64,000 nucleotides of DNA from CAIUGU01 sp963819685 (GCA_963819685.1 CAWFXI010000011.1:310001-374000), one strand, 5' to 3'; counted from the stretch's first letter, positions 1-9,070 are shown. Made by a program: numbers and translations. Notes: generated by a model from the sequence alone, not told the origin.

Positions 1-1
1 C

Positions 2-122
2 ATTCGGCAAAAGGAAGCGATGTCGCTACTATCAGCGCCTGGGCTTTCGCGTGGTTGAGCCGTATTACGACTTGCCGGAGAATCTGCGCAACTGGCTGGT
101 GTTCATGGAGCTGAATCTTTGA
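2..122 (+). CDS. C-terminal end of a GNAT N-acetyltransferase (partial, apparent +1 frameshift)
   Basis: This is the last 40 or so codons of a gene that enters from the left edge. Read with one base skipped near position 29, the protein runs KEAMSL then YQRLGFRVVEPYYDLP and ends MELNL. That matches the usual end of a GNAT acetyltransferase: the helix and strand around YxRLGF help bind acetyl-CoA, and the chain closes with a hydrophobic strand. In the uninterrupted frame the first residues become basic and unlike the family, so I infer an inserted base. The substrate cannot be told from this fragment. Confidence 0.6.
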   Translation, partial: FGKRKRCRYYQRLGFRVVEPYYDLPENLRNWLVFMELNL

Positions 123-200
123 TGTTCAGGCCGGAATGTCGGCGAGACGAATGTCAGTGAGCGGTGTAAATTGATCGGAAAGTCAGACGGGAGTCGAGCA

Positions 201-1162
201 ATGACCAGGTATCGCAGAATCGCTGCCGCAGCTTGGCGGGAAATTCTTCCTCACCGATGGCGGCATCGAAACCACGCTTATTTTCAATGAAGGGTTGGAT
301 CTTCCCGATTTTGCCGCTTTTCATTTATTGAAGACGCCATCGGGTGAAGCATCGCTGCGCAAGTACTTTCGGACGTATGCGGAGATCGCGAAGGATTTCG
401 GCACTGGACTGATTCTCGAGAGCGCGACCTGGCGTGCCAACGCAGACTGGGGAACCCGGCTCGGTTACACGCCCGAAATGCTGGCCGATGCGAATCGTAA
501 AGCGATTCAAATTCTTGAGGAGATCAGGCAACGAGTACGAAAGTACGCAGACGCCGGTCGTCATCAGCGGTTGCCTCGGTCCGCGCGGAGATGGTTACGT
601 TCCCGATCATGCAATGTCGTATCAGGAAGCCGAGATCTATCATCAAGCCCAGGTGGACACCTTCGCGGATTCCGCTGCTGACCTGGTGTGTGCAATTACC
701 ATGAACTACGTACAGGAGGCAGTCGGGATTGTGCGAGCCGCCCGGCAAGCAGGCATGCCGGTGGTCATTTCGTTTACCGTCGAGACAGACGGCAATCTAC
801 CGACGGGCCAGACGCTCAGGGCTGCTCTCGAGCAAGTCGACGAGGTGACGTCCGGTTATCCCAGCTACTACATGATCAATTGCGCCCATCCGGCGCATTT
901 CGAGCACGTGCTGAACGATGGCGGAATGTGGCTTGACAGGATTGCGGGCCTCCGGGCAAACGCTTCGCGCAAGAGTCACGCTGAACTGAACGAGTCACCG
1001 GAGCTCGATCCCGGCAATCCCGTCGAGCTGGGAGGGCAATATGCCCTTCTCAAGCAACGCCTGACGCGCCTCAATGTGATGGGTGGCTGTTGTGGCACCG
1101 ATCACCGCCATGTGGCACAGATCGCGGCGGCGTGTTCGCCGCTTTTTCTGGCTGCGACGTGA
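201..1162 (+). pseudogene. Homocysteine S-methyltransferase family protein, broken by two +1 frameshifts
   Basis: Family members transfer a methyl group from a donor such as S-methylmethionine to homocysteine, using a zinc held by cysteines. Three reading frames together give one complete protein of about 319 residues. ATG at 201 starts MTRYR; after a shift near 216 the chain continues ESLPQLGGKFFLTDGGIETT; after a second shift near 530 it continues NEYESTQTPVVISGCLGPRG. The first zinc ligand lies in MINCAHP and the last two in MGGCCGTDHRH near the C-terminus. The total of 962 bases is two more than a multiple of three, as two insertions would produce. As read the gene is not translatable, but its body is undecayed, so sequence error is as likely as real inactivation. 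Confidence 0.8.
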
Positions 1163-1178
1163 CGATCCCGGAACGGCT

Positions 1179-1991
1179 ATGACTCTCTTTGATTTCGCAG
1201 CGCTTGAGAACATCGAGTTCGCAGCCAACATCGATCTCTTTCGTGCGGCGCCCGAGGATGTCCGGCTCGCACTGGATGTCGAAATCCGCGATATCGGAAC
1301 GACTACGTGCATGACCTGTCGCGGAATCGAACCGACATCGATGTTTCGGCGGGCCGTTGGGCTTGGCGTCGGAAGTTCGACGAACGAGCCTGCGCTCGAC
1401 GAGGTGCTGGCCTACATGGACCGGCGGAAACTGAAGTTTGCCCTGCCGGTGGCGCCACTATCGCAGCCCCCTGCACTGACGTCCTGGCTGGAAAAGCGCG
1501 GGTTCACGCGGGGGTATGCGTGGATGAAGTTTTACCGTCCCTGCGCTGATGCTCCGCAGGCAACTTCCAGTCTGGAGATTCGCGTCATCGGTGAGGAGCA
1601 CAGCAGTGAATTTGGCCGGGTGGTTGCCGAGGGGTTCGGACTGTCGCCAACCGCCGCTCCCTGGGTGGGAGCTGTCGCTGGACGGCCGAACTGGGTGTGC
1701 GTCATGGCATTCGCAGGGGACACTCCTGTCGCTGCGGGGGCTGTTTACGTGCAAGGTAACTATGCGTGGCTTGGATTCGGCGCAACTTTATCGTCGCATC
1801 GACGCCACGGAGCGCAGTCCGCGCTGCTGGCGCGTCGCATGAACGAAGCTGCTGCGCGCGGGGCGCGAGTGGCGGTGACCGAAACCGGAGAGCGCCTGCC
1901 CGACAAGCCCAGCAATTCCTATCGGAACATTCTGCGGGCAGGCTTCGAAGAGGCCTACCTGCGACAGAATTACCTTTCTCCATCCCCCTAG
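1179..1991 (+). CDS. GNAT family N-acetyltransferase
   Basis: This 270-residue protein has a GNAT fold in its second half. After the strand around WVCVMAFAGDTPVAAGAVYVQG comes GFGATLSSHRRHGAQSALL, where RRHGAQSALL is the acetyl-CoA pyrophosphate loop in place of the classic RGxGxG/A. The N-terminal half carries no motif I recognise and may be a second, degenerate GNAT-like lobe. I chose ATG at 1179, 17 bases after the previous stop, rather than an upstream in-frame ATG that would overlap the methyltransferase. The substrate is unknown. Confidence 0.75.
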   Translation: MTLFDFAALENIEFAANIDLFRAAPEDVRLALDVEIRDIGTTTCMTCRGIEPTSMFRRAVGLGVGSSTNEPALDEVLAYMDRRKLKFALPVAPLSQPPALTSWLEKRGFTRGYAWMKFYRPCADAPQATSSLEIRVIGEEHSSEFGRVVAEGFGLSPTAAPWVGAVAGRPNWVCVMAFAGDTPVAAGAVYVQGNYAWLGFGATLSSHRRHGAQSALLARRMNEAAARGARVAVTETGERLPDKPSNSYRNILRAGFEEAYLRQNYLSPSP

Positions 1992-2016
1992 CGTCAAGTC
2001 AAAGAAGGAACTGACG

Positions 2017-2385
2017 ATGAGCAAGAATCCCGTCATCTGGTTTGAGATCTACGTACAGGACATGCCACGCGCCAAAGCCTTCTACGAGAAGGTCGTCGGG
2101 GTGAAACTGGAACGGTTGGGGAATCCGGACCTCGAGATGTGGTCATTCCCGGCAGACATGGCCAAACACGGCGCGTCAGGCGCGCTCGTAAAAATGCAAG
2201 GCGTGCCTTCGGGTGGCAGCACGATTGTGTATTTCCAGAGTGAAGACTGCGCCATCGAAGAAGCCCGCATCGTACCGGCGGGTGGCCGACTCCATAAGTC
2301 GAAGATGTCGATTGGCCAATATGGTTTCATCACGCTTGCTGTCGACACCGAAGGCAACATGTTCGGGCTGCATTCGCTGAAGTAG
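2017..2385 (+). CDS. VOC (glyoxalase/bleomycin-resistance fold) family protein
   Basis: A single-domain vicinal oxygen chelate protein of 122 residues. It opens with the family pattern KNPVIWFEIYVQDMPRAKAFYEKVVG and ends GFITLAVDTEGNMFGLHS, which contains the DxxGNxxGLH motif typical of the PhnB/YdcJ-like VOC group. Such proteins are often annotated as glyoxalase-like but the true substrate is rarely known. It starts 26 bases after the GNAT stop with AAGAAGGAA upstream as a ribosome binding site, so it is probably cotranscribed with it. Confidence 0.8.
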   Translation: MSKNPVIWFEIYVQDMPRAKAFYEKVVGVKLERLGNPDLEMWSFPADMAKHGASGALVKMQGVPSGGSTIVYFQSEDCAIEEARIVPAGGRLHKSKMSIGQYGFITLAVDTEGNMFGLHSLK

Positions 2386-2461
2386 GCGGCATGGTACGAT
2401 TCGCGCTGGATTTTTCGCCCTCAATTTGATTGTCCCGCCACTTCGTACCGGAACCCGCCTA

Positions 2462-3025
2462 ATGGATGCGATGGAACTCCTGCTGACCCGCTCTTCGGGG
2501 GTCAAGCTGACGGACCCTGCCCCGTCGGATGCTGATTTCGAACTGATGCTCAAAGCTGCGGTGCGCGCGCCGGACCATGGGCGGCTGCGTCCGTGGCGGT
2601 TCCTGTCGATTCGAGGGGCAGGCCGCGAAGCCCTCGGCGAGCTGTTTGTCGAAGCCTCCAGGCTTTCTTCGCCCAATGCGACACCGGAAGCCCTGGGCAG
2701 GGAACGGGAGAAGGCGATGCGTGCGCCACTGGTCGTGATCGCCATCGCGAAGCTGTCGACCCTGCCCAATGTGAAGGTGCCGGAGATCGAGCAGATGTTG
2801 TCGGCCGGCGCTGCTGCGCAGAACATCCTGCTGGCTGCCCATGCACTGGGCTTTGCGGCGGTCTGGAAGACGGGTGCAGCTGCCTACGACAGCTATTTCA
2901 AGACGCAGCTGGGCCTTGCGGCCAATGAACACATCGTCGGCATCCTGTATGTCGGCACGCGAGCGGATTCAATGGCTAATCGGCCTGCGCCGGAGATCGC
3001 ACCTTTTCATACACCGTGGCCGTGA
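2462..3025 (+). CDS. ydjA: YdjA-type nitroreductase family protein
   Basis: A small FMN-dependent NAD(P)H nitroreductase of 187 residues. The N-terminus MDAMELLLTRSSGVKLTDPAP matches the YdjA pattern closely, so I took ATG 2462 rather than the upstream in-frame codon at 2426. RAPDHGRLRPWRF is the family FMN-phosphate and substrate loop, and AAAQNILLAAHALGFAAVWKTG is the central helix that packs on the flavin. YdjA-like enzymes act on nitroaromatics in vitro; their natural substrate is uncertain. Its stop codon abuts the phaC stop on the other strand. Confidence 0.85.
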   Translation: MDAMELLLTRSSGVKLTDPAPSDADFELMLKAAVRAPDHGRLRPWRFLSIRGAGREALGELFVEASRLSSPNATPEALGREREKAMRAPLVVIAIAKLSTLPNVKVPEIEQMLSAGAAAQNILLAAHALGFAAVWKTGAAAYDSYFKTQLGLAANEHIVGILYVGTRADSMANRPAPEIAPFHTPWP

Positions 3026-4744
3026 TCATTCCGCCCTGACCTTGACGTATCGCCCGGGAGCCGGCTCGATCGGCTCGTACTGCGAGTTGCCGAGCGTGGC
3101 ACGCGCGGCTACCTCACCGCCCGCGTGACCCGCGAGCCAGGCGCTCCAGTAATTCCACCAACTGCCAGGAACGCTGCCTGCGGTTGCCAGCCAGTTTTCG
3201 GCATTGCCGCCTGTCGCGCCTTCGCTCCAGTAGTTGCGCTTGTTCTTTGCGGCCGGATTGATGACCCCCGCGATGTGCCCACTTGCGCCCAGCACAAAGG
3301 TGTTCGGCCCGCCGAGCAGATGCACACTTGCATAGGCGGTCTGCCACGGCACGATATGATCCTCTCGCGATGCATAGATGAACGCCGGAATCCGCACCTG
3401 CGACAGGTCCACCGGGACACCACACTGCACCGTGCCGCCTGGTTTTCGCAGGTTGTTCTCAAGGTAGGTGTTCCGCAGGTACCAGCAGAACATCGGACCG
3501 GGCAGATCGGTGATATCGGAGTTCCAGAACAGCAGGTCGAAGGCGGGCGGCTTCTTGCCCTTGAGGTAGTTGCTTACGACGTAGGGCCACACCAGGTCGT
3601 TGGCTCGCAACGCCGAAAACACGAACGCCAGTTCCTTGCCTTGCATCACACCCGCTTTACCGATCGCCTGTTCGCGCTTCGCAACACTCTCACCACTGAC
3701 GAGCAACCCGATTTCGCCCGTCTCTGAAAAATCCAGCATGGTGGTCAACAGCGTAACCGAAGCAGCCGGTTCGGCGCCGCTCGCGGCAAGCACCTGCAAC
3801 GCCGAAGTCAGCAGCGTACCGCCGATGCAAAAACCCAGCGCGTTGACCTTGTCCGCTCCGGTGATATCGAGAGCGACCTCAAGCGCTTTCATCACGCCGC
3901 GCTCCAGATAGTCATCCCAGGTGAGATGAGCAATCTCCGCGGTCGCGCCGCGCCACGACGCAAGAAATACCGTCTGGCCCTGTCCCACAGCGTAGCGCAC
4001 CAGTGAATTTTCGGGCTGAAGATCGAGGATGTAGTATTTGTTGATGCAGGGAGGAATGATGACCAGCGGTCGCTCATGGACCTTCTGGGTCAGTGGTGCG
4101 TACTGGATGATCTGGACGAGTTCGTTCTCGAAAACCACCGCGCCGGGAGAGACCGCAATATTGCGCCCCACTTCGAAGGCGGTTTCGTCCGTACTCGAGA
4201 TCCGCCCCTTGGCGAGATCCTGTGCAAGCAGCCCCATGCCGTCGATCAGGCTTTTCCCGCCCGTCTCGATGGCCAGCTGCATCGCTTCCGGATTCGATGC
4301 AAGAAAGTTGGCGGGACTGACCGCGTCCACGAACTGTCGCGTGGCAAATTTCAGCTGCCCCTTGGTCCGGTCATCCACTGCTGCAGAATCGGCAACTCCG
4401 AACAGGAAATCCGAATACGCCAGATAGTTGCGCTTGAGCAACTCGAAGCGCGGATCATTGCGCCAGGCGTCGGCGGCAAAACGACGATCTTCATCCCTGG
4501 TTGCAACGGCAGCAGGCGCCGATCCGGCCCAGAGCTTCATCATCTGCTGCACGTACGCCTGCTGGATGGCCGTGATCTGCTGCGAAGCGGCCATGAAGCC
4601 CGACCACGGGTCCTGAGTCACGCCGGCTGGCGCACCCTTTGCCGCGCCCTGTGCGAACGAGTTCAAGATGCTCTTGTTGGCTTCATACAGGTTCGCCAGC
4701 CATTGCGCCGGATCGGTCGACGGATTCGGAGGTGGTTCTGACAA
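3026..4744 (-). CDS. phaC: Class I poly(3-hydroxyalkanoate) synthase
   Basis: This enzyme polymerises (R)-3-hydroxyacyl-CoA into polyhydroxyalkanoate granules in the cytoplasm. The protein is about 572 residues, normal for class I. The lipase-like box GFCIGGT places the nucleophile at Cys306, with the catalytic Asp462 in SREDHIVPW and His490 in GASGHIAGV; numbering is from the start chosen here. I chose the TTG at 4744 (protein beginning SEPPPNPSTDPAQW) because AGAAGGGG lies just upstream. An in-frame ATG at 4819 would add 25 residues that look unlike the family. The gene diverges from the thiolase. No phaB, phasin or phaR gene is present in the window. Confidence 0.92.
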   Translation of the reverse strand: MSEPPPNPSTDPAQWLANLYEANKSILNSFAQGAAKGAPAGVTQDPWSGFMAASQQITAIQQAYVQQMMKLWAGSAPAAVATRDEDRRFAADAWRNDPRFELLKRNYLAYSDFLFGVADSAAVDDRTKGQLKFATRQFVDAVSPANFLASNPEAMQLAIETGGKSLIDGMGLLAQDLAKGRISSTDETAFEVGRNIAVSPGAVVFENELVQIIQYAPLTQKVHERPLVIIPPCINKYYILDLQPENSLVRYAVGQGQTVFLASWRGATAEIAHLTWDDYLERGVMKALEVALDITGADKVNALGFCIGGTLLTSALQVLAASGAEPAASVTLLTTMLDFSETGEIGLLVSGESVAKREQAIGKAGVMQGKELAFVFSALRANDLVWPYVVSNYLKGKKPPAFDLLFWNSDITDLPGPMFCWYLRNTYLENNLRKPGGTVQCGVPVDLSQVRIPAFIYASREDHIVPWQTAYASVHLLGGPNTFVLGASGHIAGVINPAAKNKRNYWSEGATGGNAENWLATAGSVPGSWWNYWSAWLAGHAGGEVAARATLGNSQYEPIEPAPGRYVKVRAE

Positions 4745-4951
4745 TGTGTCCCCTTCTCGCTGTTCGTTCCCCGCCACTGACCGTTCCAGGGCGTCCACAC
4801 AGGAATCCCCGGTTCTCATCCATGGTTATAAATCATTCGCCGCCATAAAGTGAGCGCTTATATATGGACCGGAAACGGGCTATTCTGTCGGGCGGGGAAG
4901 CCCCACTTTGAAGAGGGCGACAACTATTCCAGTGCATTGAGGGAGATCACC
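4745..4951. promoter_or_regulatory. Divergent intergenic region between phaC and phaA
   Basis: About 200 bases separate the two divergent PHA genes (132 if phaC starts at its upstream ATG). The region is AT-richer around 4825-4866, with TATAAC-like sequence facing phaC and TATTCT at 4881-4886 facing phaA. Neither has a convincing -35 element at proper spacing, so I mark the region and not a precise promoter. A ribosome binding site GAGGGAGA precedes the phaA ATG. Confidence 0.4.
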
Positions 4952-6130
4952 ATGTCCGATGTCGTCATCGTCGCTGCTGGACGTACCGCAGTAGGCAGTT
5001 TTAATGGCGCGCTTGCCAAGATCCCCGCCGCGGACCTGGGTGCGCATGTAATCAAGGGTTTGCTGGCCAGAACGGGCGTCAAGGCCGAGGACATCTCCGA
5101 GGTCATCCTCGGTCAGGTACTGACAGGGGGTGCGGGCCAGAATCCCGCGCGCCAGGCCGTCATCAAGGCCGGTTTGCCCGCAATGGTGCCTGGCATGACC
5201 ATCAACAAGGTGTGCGGCTCAGGGCTGAAAGCGACGCACCTCGCGGCCCAGGCCATCAGCTGTGGCGATGCCCGCATCATCATCGCGGGCGGCCAGGAGA
5301 ACATGAGCCTGTCACCTCATCTGCTCCCGGGTTCGCGCGACGGCTTCCGCATGGGCGATGCCAAGCTCGTCGACTCGATGATCCTGGACGGCCTGTGGGA
5401 TGTCTATAACCAGTACCACATGGGCGTGACCGCCGAAAATGTTGCCAGGAAGTACGGCATCACTCGCGAAGACCAGGACGCCTTTGCTGCGGCCAGTCAG
5501 CAGAAGGCCGAAGCAGCGCAGAAAGCAGGTCGCTTCAAGGATGAAATCCTGGGGCTGGAGATCGCACAGAAGAAAGGGCCCGCGATCGTGTTCGACACCG
5601 ATGAGTACCCGAAGGCCGGCACAACCGCCGAGAAGCTCGCGGGGCTGCGCCCTGCATTCGACAAGGCAGGCACGGTGACTGCCGGCAATGCATCAGGCAT
5701 CAACGATGGCGCCGCCGCCGTCATGATGATGTCCGCAGCGACAGCGAAGGAACTGGGCCTCAAGCCCCTCGCCCGTATTGCCGCCTATTCCTCCGCGGGC
5801 CTCGACCCGACCATCATGGGCATGGGCCCGGTGCCTGCATCGCAGCTGTGCCTCAAGAAGGCGGGCTGGACGAAGGACACGCCGGACCTGATGGAAATCA
5901 ACGAGGCCTTCGCTGCACAGGCCATCGCGGTCAATCGCGAGATGGGATGGGACACGACGAAGATCAACGTGAACGGGGGCGCCATTGCCATCGGTCACCC
6001 GATCGGGGCCTCGGGCTGCCGCATTCTCGTGACGCTGATTCACGAAATGATTCGCCGTGACGCAAAGAAGGGCCTGGCCAGTCTCTGCATCGGCGGCGGC
6101 ATGGGAGTGGCGCTCGCGCTCGAGCGCTAG
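4952..6130 (+). CDS. phaA: Acetyl-CoA acetyltransferase (biosynthetic thiolase)
   Basis: It condenses two acetyl-CoA molecules to acetoacetyl-CoA, the first step toward 3-hydroxybutyryl-CoA for PHA synthesis, and also works in reverse in ketone or fatty acid degradation. The protein has 392 residues, the standard length. Cys88 in NKVCGSGLKA is the acyl-accepting residue, His349 in GGAIAIGHPIGASG is the base, and Cys379 in CIGGGMG is the second catalytic cysteine. The ATG at 4952 is preceded by GAGGGAGA; an in-frame upstream ATG would add 34 atypical residues. Divergence from phaC supports a role in PHA supply. Confidence 0.93.
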   Translation: MSDVVIVAAGRTAVGSFNGALAKIPAADLGAHVIKGLLARTGVKAEDISEVILGQVLTGGAGQNPARQAVIKAGLPAMVPGMTINKVCGSGLKATHLAAQAISCGDARIIIAGGQENMSLSPHLLPGSRDGFRMGDAKLVDSMILDGLWDVYNQYHMGVTAENVARKYGITREDQDAFAAASQQKAEAAQKAGRFKDEILGLEIAQKKGPAIVFDTDEYPKAGTTAEKLAGLRPAFDKAGTVTAGNASGINDGAAAVMMMSAATAKELGLKPLARIAAYSSAGLDPTIMGMGPVPASQLCLKKAGWTKDTPDLMEINEAFAAQAIAVNREMGWDTTKINVNGGAIAIGHPIGASGCRILVTLIHEMIRRDAKKGLASLCIGGGMGVALALER

Positions 6131-6143
6131 GCGGCTGGCGCGC

Positions 6144-7028
6144 TCAGCGAACCTGCATCGCCAGATGCGGGCGGCCCTTGCGCCCGTCGCTCAGCCACAT
6201 GTCCAGCCACGGCCCGGATGCATCCGTTCGCTTCCAGTTCGTGACAACTGCCTCACCCGGCAGGTAAAGCGGCAGTTTGAACTGCGTATTGATCTGCATC
6301 GCATGCTGCGGCAGCAGGTCTGCCACTTCGCCCAATGTACGTGCGAGCGACCACATGCCGTGGGCGACGGTCTGCTTGAAGCCGAAACGCGCGGCTGTAA
6401 AGTCCATCACATGGATCGGATTGAAGTCGCCACTGACAAATGCATAGCGACGGCCCGTATCGGCCGCAACCTGGAAGGGCCGCCTGCGCTCGGCGTCATC
6501 CACATCCGACGGCAGCCGATCGATGGTGGGTCGTTTGCCGGGCGTGTGACGCCTCGCGAGCATCGTGCTCACCTCTTCCCAGACTTGCGCGCCTTGCGAA
6601 CTCACGCGCGTCACGATGTCGTATTCCTGACCGCTGTCCGTTTCACGACTGTCCGCAAAACTCGCGGTTACCTGCAACCGTCCGTGCACCGGAATCGGCT
6701 GAGGCTGACGAATCGTGTTCCTCAAGTGCACAAGGCCCAGAACCTTCACGGGAAATACTTCCGCGGTGAAGATGCGCATATGCAGCGGCATCGCCAGCAC
6801 ATGCAGATACGCAGGCGGAAGGAATGCACCCTCCGGGATGCCGCAGACACTGCGATAGCGGGCGATATGACCCGCATCGAGATCAACGCGGCTGGCGCAG
6901 ACCTCGATCGTCGGCATTTCGATGGCAGCAGGCGCCAGCAGGGGCTTCTTGCCAAACAACGCTTTCGGGTACGCCGCCAGGGTTGACGGCAGCCTCTCGA
7001 AATCCAGACGCACGTGACGCGACACCAT
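6144..7028 (-). CDS. MaoC-like (R)-hydratase/dehydratase domain protein
   Basis: A 294-residue hotdog-fold protein with an N-terminal degenerate hotdog half and a C-terminal MaoC half. The catalytic signature is YAFVSGDFNPIHVMDFTAARFGF followed by VAHGMWSLA: the Asp and His of DFNPIH are the hydratase pair. Related enzymes hydrate trans-2-enoyl-CoA to (R)-3-hydroxyacyl-CoA. Next to phaA and phaC this could channel beta-oxidation intermediates into PHA, but that is inference. It ends convergently 13 bases from phaA and starts just after the stop of ccmI. Confidence 0.8.
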   Translation of the reverse strand: MVSRHVRLDFERLPSTLAAYPKALFGKKPLLAPAAIEMPTIEVCASRVDLDAGHIARYRSVCGIPEGAFLPPAYLHVLAMPLHMRIFTAEVFPVKVLGLVHLRNTIRQPQPIPVHGRLQVTASFADSRETDSGQEYDIVTRVSSQGAQVWEEVSTMLARRHTPGKRPTIDRLPSDVDDAERRRPFQVAADTGRRYAFVSGDFNPIHVMDFTAARFGFKQTVAHGMWSLARTLGEVADLLPQHAMQINTQFKLPLYLPGEAVVTNWKRTDASGPWLDMWLSDGRKGRPHLAMQVR

Positions 7029-7034
7029 GGACTC

Positions 7035-8081
7035 CTAGGGCGTCACGCGATCGATGACGATCTTGACCGATCCCGGACCGGCCTGCACGACGTAGTCCGC
7101 CTCGCCATACAGGTCGCCGCTCTGCGCCTGTGGACTGCCGCTCTTCGAAATTCGCGCCACGATCTGTGCCCGGGGAACTGAGCTCAATCCGCGACCCGCG
7201 ATCATCGCATTCCTGTCGCTGAGTTCCACATTGAGGGGCAACTGCTCGGAACTGAGGCGCACGACCGCCAGCGGCGGCCCCCCCTCTGCCGTGCGTGCGA
7301 GCACGAACAGACTCATCGGACCTTTGACCTGGGAGGCAATGTCAGGAGCGAGGCTCACAGCCACCTGCACCGTTGGTGCATTTGCGGGAGCAGCTGCCTC
7401 GACAGCTGCAGGAGCTGTACCGAGTTGCGCGTTGATATCGGCGATCTGTGCTTCAAGCACGGTACGCACCTGCTCGGGAGGATTCTGTTCAAGCAACAGC
7501 TGCATGCGATCACGAGCAAGGCCAAGCTTGCCGGAGCTGAGTGCGGCAAGACTCCCATACCAGAGTGCGCGCGGTTCACGTGGCGATTTCTCGAGAGCAC
7601 TCTCTATGAGCTCGCCCGCCCGTCCAGTGAGTGACGATTCATCGACCAGAACCAGTGCTTCCGCGAGTCCCGTGATGGCGGGAACGTTCTCGCCCTTCGA
7701 CAGGTCGTAGGCTTGTTGAAATGCATCGACCGCTCGCGGATACCGCCCCAGCATCACGAAGGATCGACCCAGCATCACCCACCCTTCGGCGTCCCCCGGC
7801 TCACGCTGCAGGCGTTCCTCAAGCTGCTTGACCATGCCCTCGATTTCAGGCGAGGCCGCGTTGCCCGCCTGTGTCGCACGCGACGGCTGCTCGCCCCACT
7901 TCCATGTTGTGATGCTGGAGTACAGCAAGGCAGCAAGCACCGGCACGACGATCGCTGTCGCGACGGCTGCCCACTTTGCCGGCTGGCTTGGCCCTTCGGG
8001 CGCATGCCGCAGCAGCGGGCGCACAACCAGGCCAATCGCCACGGCCGCCATGACGATGCATGCAACGATGAAGGGAATCAC
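7035..8081 (-). CDS. ccmI: Cytochrome c biogenesis protein CcmI (TPR apocytochrome chaperone)
   Basis: CcmI binds apocytochrome c and hands it to the CcmFH haem ligation complex. The 348-residue protein starts at a GTG overlapping the ccmH stop (GTGA), giving VIPFIVACIVMAAVAIGLVV as the first membrane helix, with a second helix near residue 45-62. TPR-like repeats follow (LEERLQREPGDAEGWVMLGRSF and onward), then a C-terminal beta domain. The gene is last in the ccm operon. Its length suggests the single-polypeptide CcmI form. Confidence 0.87.
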   Translation of the reverse strand: MIPFIVACIVMAAVAIGLVVRPLLRHAPEGPSQPAKWAAVATAIVVPVLAALLYSSITTWKWGEQPSRATQAGNAASPEIEGMVKQLEERLQREPGDAEGWVMLGRSFVMLGRYPRAVDAFQQAYDLSKGENVPAITGLAEALVLVDESSLTGRAGELIESALEKSPREPRALWYGSLAALSSGKLGLARDRMQLLLEQNPPEQVRTVLEAQIADINAQLGTAPAAVEAAAPANAPTVQVAVSLAPDIASQVKGPMSLFVLARTAEGGPPLAVVRLSSEQLPLNVELSDRNAMIAGRGLSSVPRAQIVARISKSGSPQAQSGDLYGEADYVVQAGPGSVKIVIDRVTP

Positions 8082-8515
8082 ACCGTGCCTGCCTCTGAGT
8101 CTGCGTCGTCCGTTATCACGCCTTTTGATCTGCGAACGATGACCACTGCTGCAGAGGCCAGCCCCACCAGCAACAGCAAACCCGGGGCGGCCCACAACAG
8201 CCAGGTTTTCGGCTTGACCGGAGGATTGTAGAGAATGAAGTCGCCGTACCGCGCCGTCATGAAATCCAGGATCTCGGCATCCGTTCTTCCTGCCGCAATC
8301 TGCTCCCGGAGTTCACGACGCAGATCCGCAGCAATGCCAACCGGTGAATCGGCAATGGCCTGGTTCTGGCATTGCGGACAACGCAGCACCTGCGTGAGCT
8401 TTTCATAACGGGCCTGCAGGGCCGGATCCTGGAACGCGAGTTCCGAATCGAACGCCGATGCGGAGTGCGCAATGAACACCATCGCGACAAACGTGGCAAG
8501 CAGGAGGGACCTCAT
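8078..8515 (-). CDS. ccmH: Cytochrome c biogenesis thiol oxidoreductase CcmH
   Basis: CcmH keeps the CxxCH cysteines of apocytochrome c reduced for haem attachment. The 145-residue protein has an N-terminal signal or membrane helix (MRSLLLATFVAMVFIAHSASA), the redox motif LRCPQCQNQ about 45 residues in, and a C-terminal membrane helix near TWLLWAAPGLLLLVGLASAA. It corresponds to the short CcmH form, with the TPR part encoded separately as ccmI. ATG 8515 overlaps the ccmG stop by four bases. Confidence 0.92.
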   Translation of the reverse strand: MRSLLLATFVAMVFIAHSASAFDSELAFQDPALQARYEKLTQVLRCPQCQNQAIADSPVGIAADLRRELREQIAAGRTDAEILDFMTARYGDFILYNPPVKPKTWLLWAAPGLLLLVGLASAAVVIVRRSKGVITDDADSEAGTV

Positions 8516-9060
8516 GTCGAGTTGCCTGCCCCGGACGACTGCCGTGCCCTCTGGATGCGGGGCAGAAATTCCTTTTCCCACACTTCGCGCGTCATCGGCG
8601 AAATGTACTTGAAGATGACCTGTCCATTGCCGTCGACCAGAAACGTTTCCGGCGCGCCATACACTCCCCAATCGATGCCGACGCGACCCTCCGCGTCAAA
8701 CGCGGATGCTTCATAGGGATTCCCAAGCTGCGCCAGCCATTGCCTTGCCAGAGGCAGCTCGTCCTTCCAGTTGAGACCGACCAGCGGCACGACACCACTG
8801 CGTGATATTTCCAGCAGCATTTCGTGTTCCTGGCGGCAAGCCACACACCACGTGCCCCAGACATTGAGCACAAATACCCGCCCTTTGTACTGCTCAAGCG
8901 CAACGGTTTCCGCAGCGTTTTCGACCTTGGGTAATGCGAACGCCGGTGCAGGTTTGCCGATCAGCGGTGAGGGAACCGCCGTCGGATCGCGGTAGAGCCC
9001 GGCGACGAAAAAGCCGCAAAGAACGAGAAACACGGCTCCGGGCAACAGATAACGCCACAT
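8512..9060 (-). CDS. dsbE: Thiol:disulfide interchange protein CcmG/DsbE
   Basis: A membrane-anchored periplasmic thioredoxin-fold reductase that relays electrons to CcmH or apocytochrome c. The 182-residue protein begins MWRYLLPGAVFLVLCGFFVAG, an uncleaved anchor. The active site is GTWCVACRQEH (CxxC), and GAPETFLVDGNG carries the cis-Pro region typical of CcmG. I chose ATG 9060 because the upstream in-frame ATG would overlap ccmF. Its stop overlaps the ccmH start (ATGA). Confidence 0.93.
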   Translation of the reverse strand: MWRYLLPGAVFLVLCGFFVAGLYRDPTAVPSPLIGKPAPAFALPKVENAAETVALEQYKGRVFVLNVWGTWCVACRQEHEMLLEISRSGVVPLVGLNWKDELPLARQWLAQLGNPYEASAFDAEGRVGIDWGVYGAPETFLVDGNGQVIFKYISPMTREVWEKEFLPRIQRARQSSGAGNST

Positions 9061-9070
9061 GACTGCTTCC

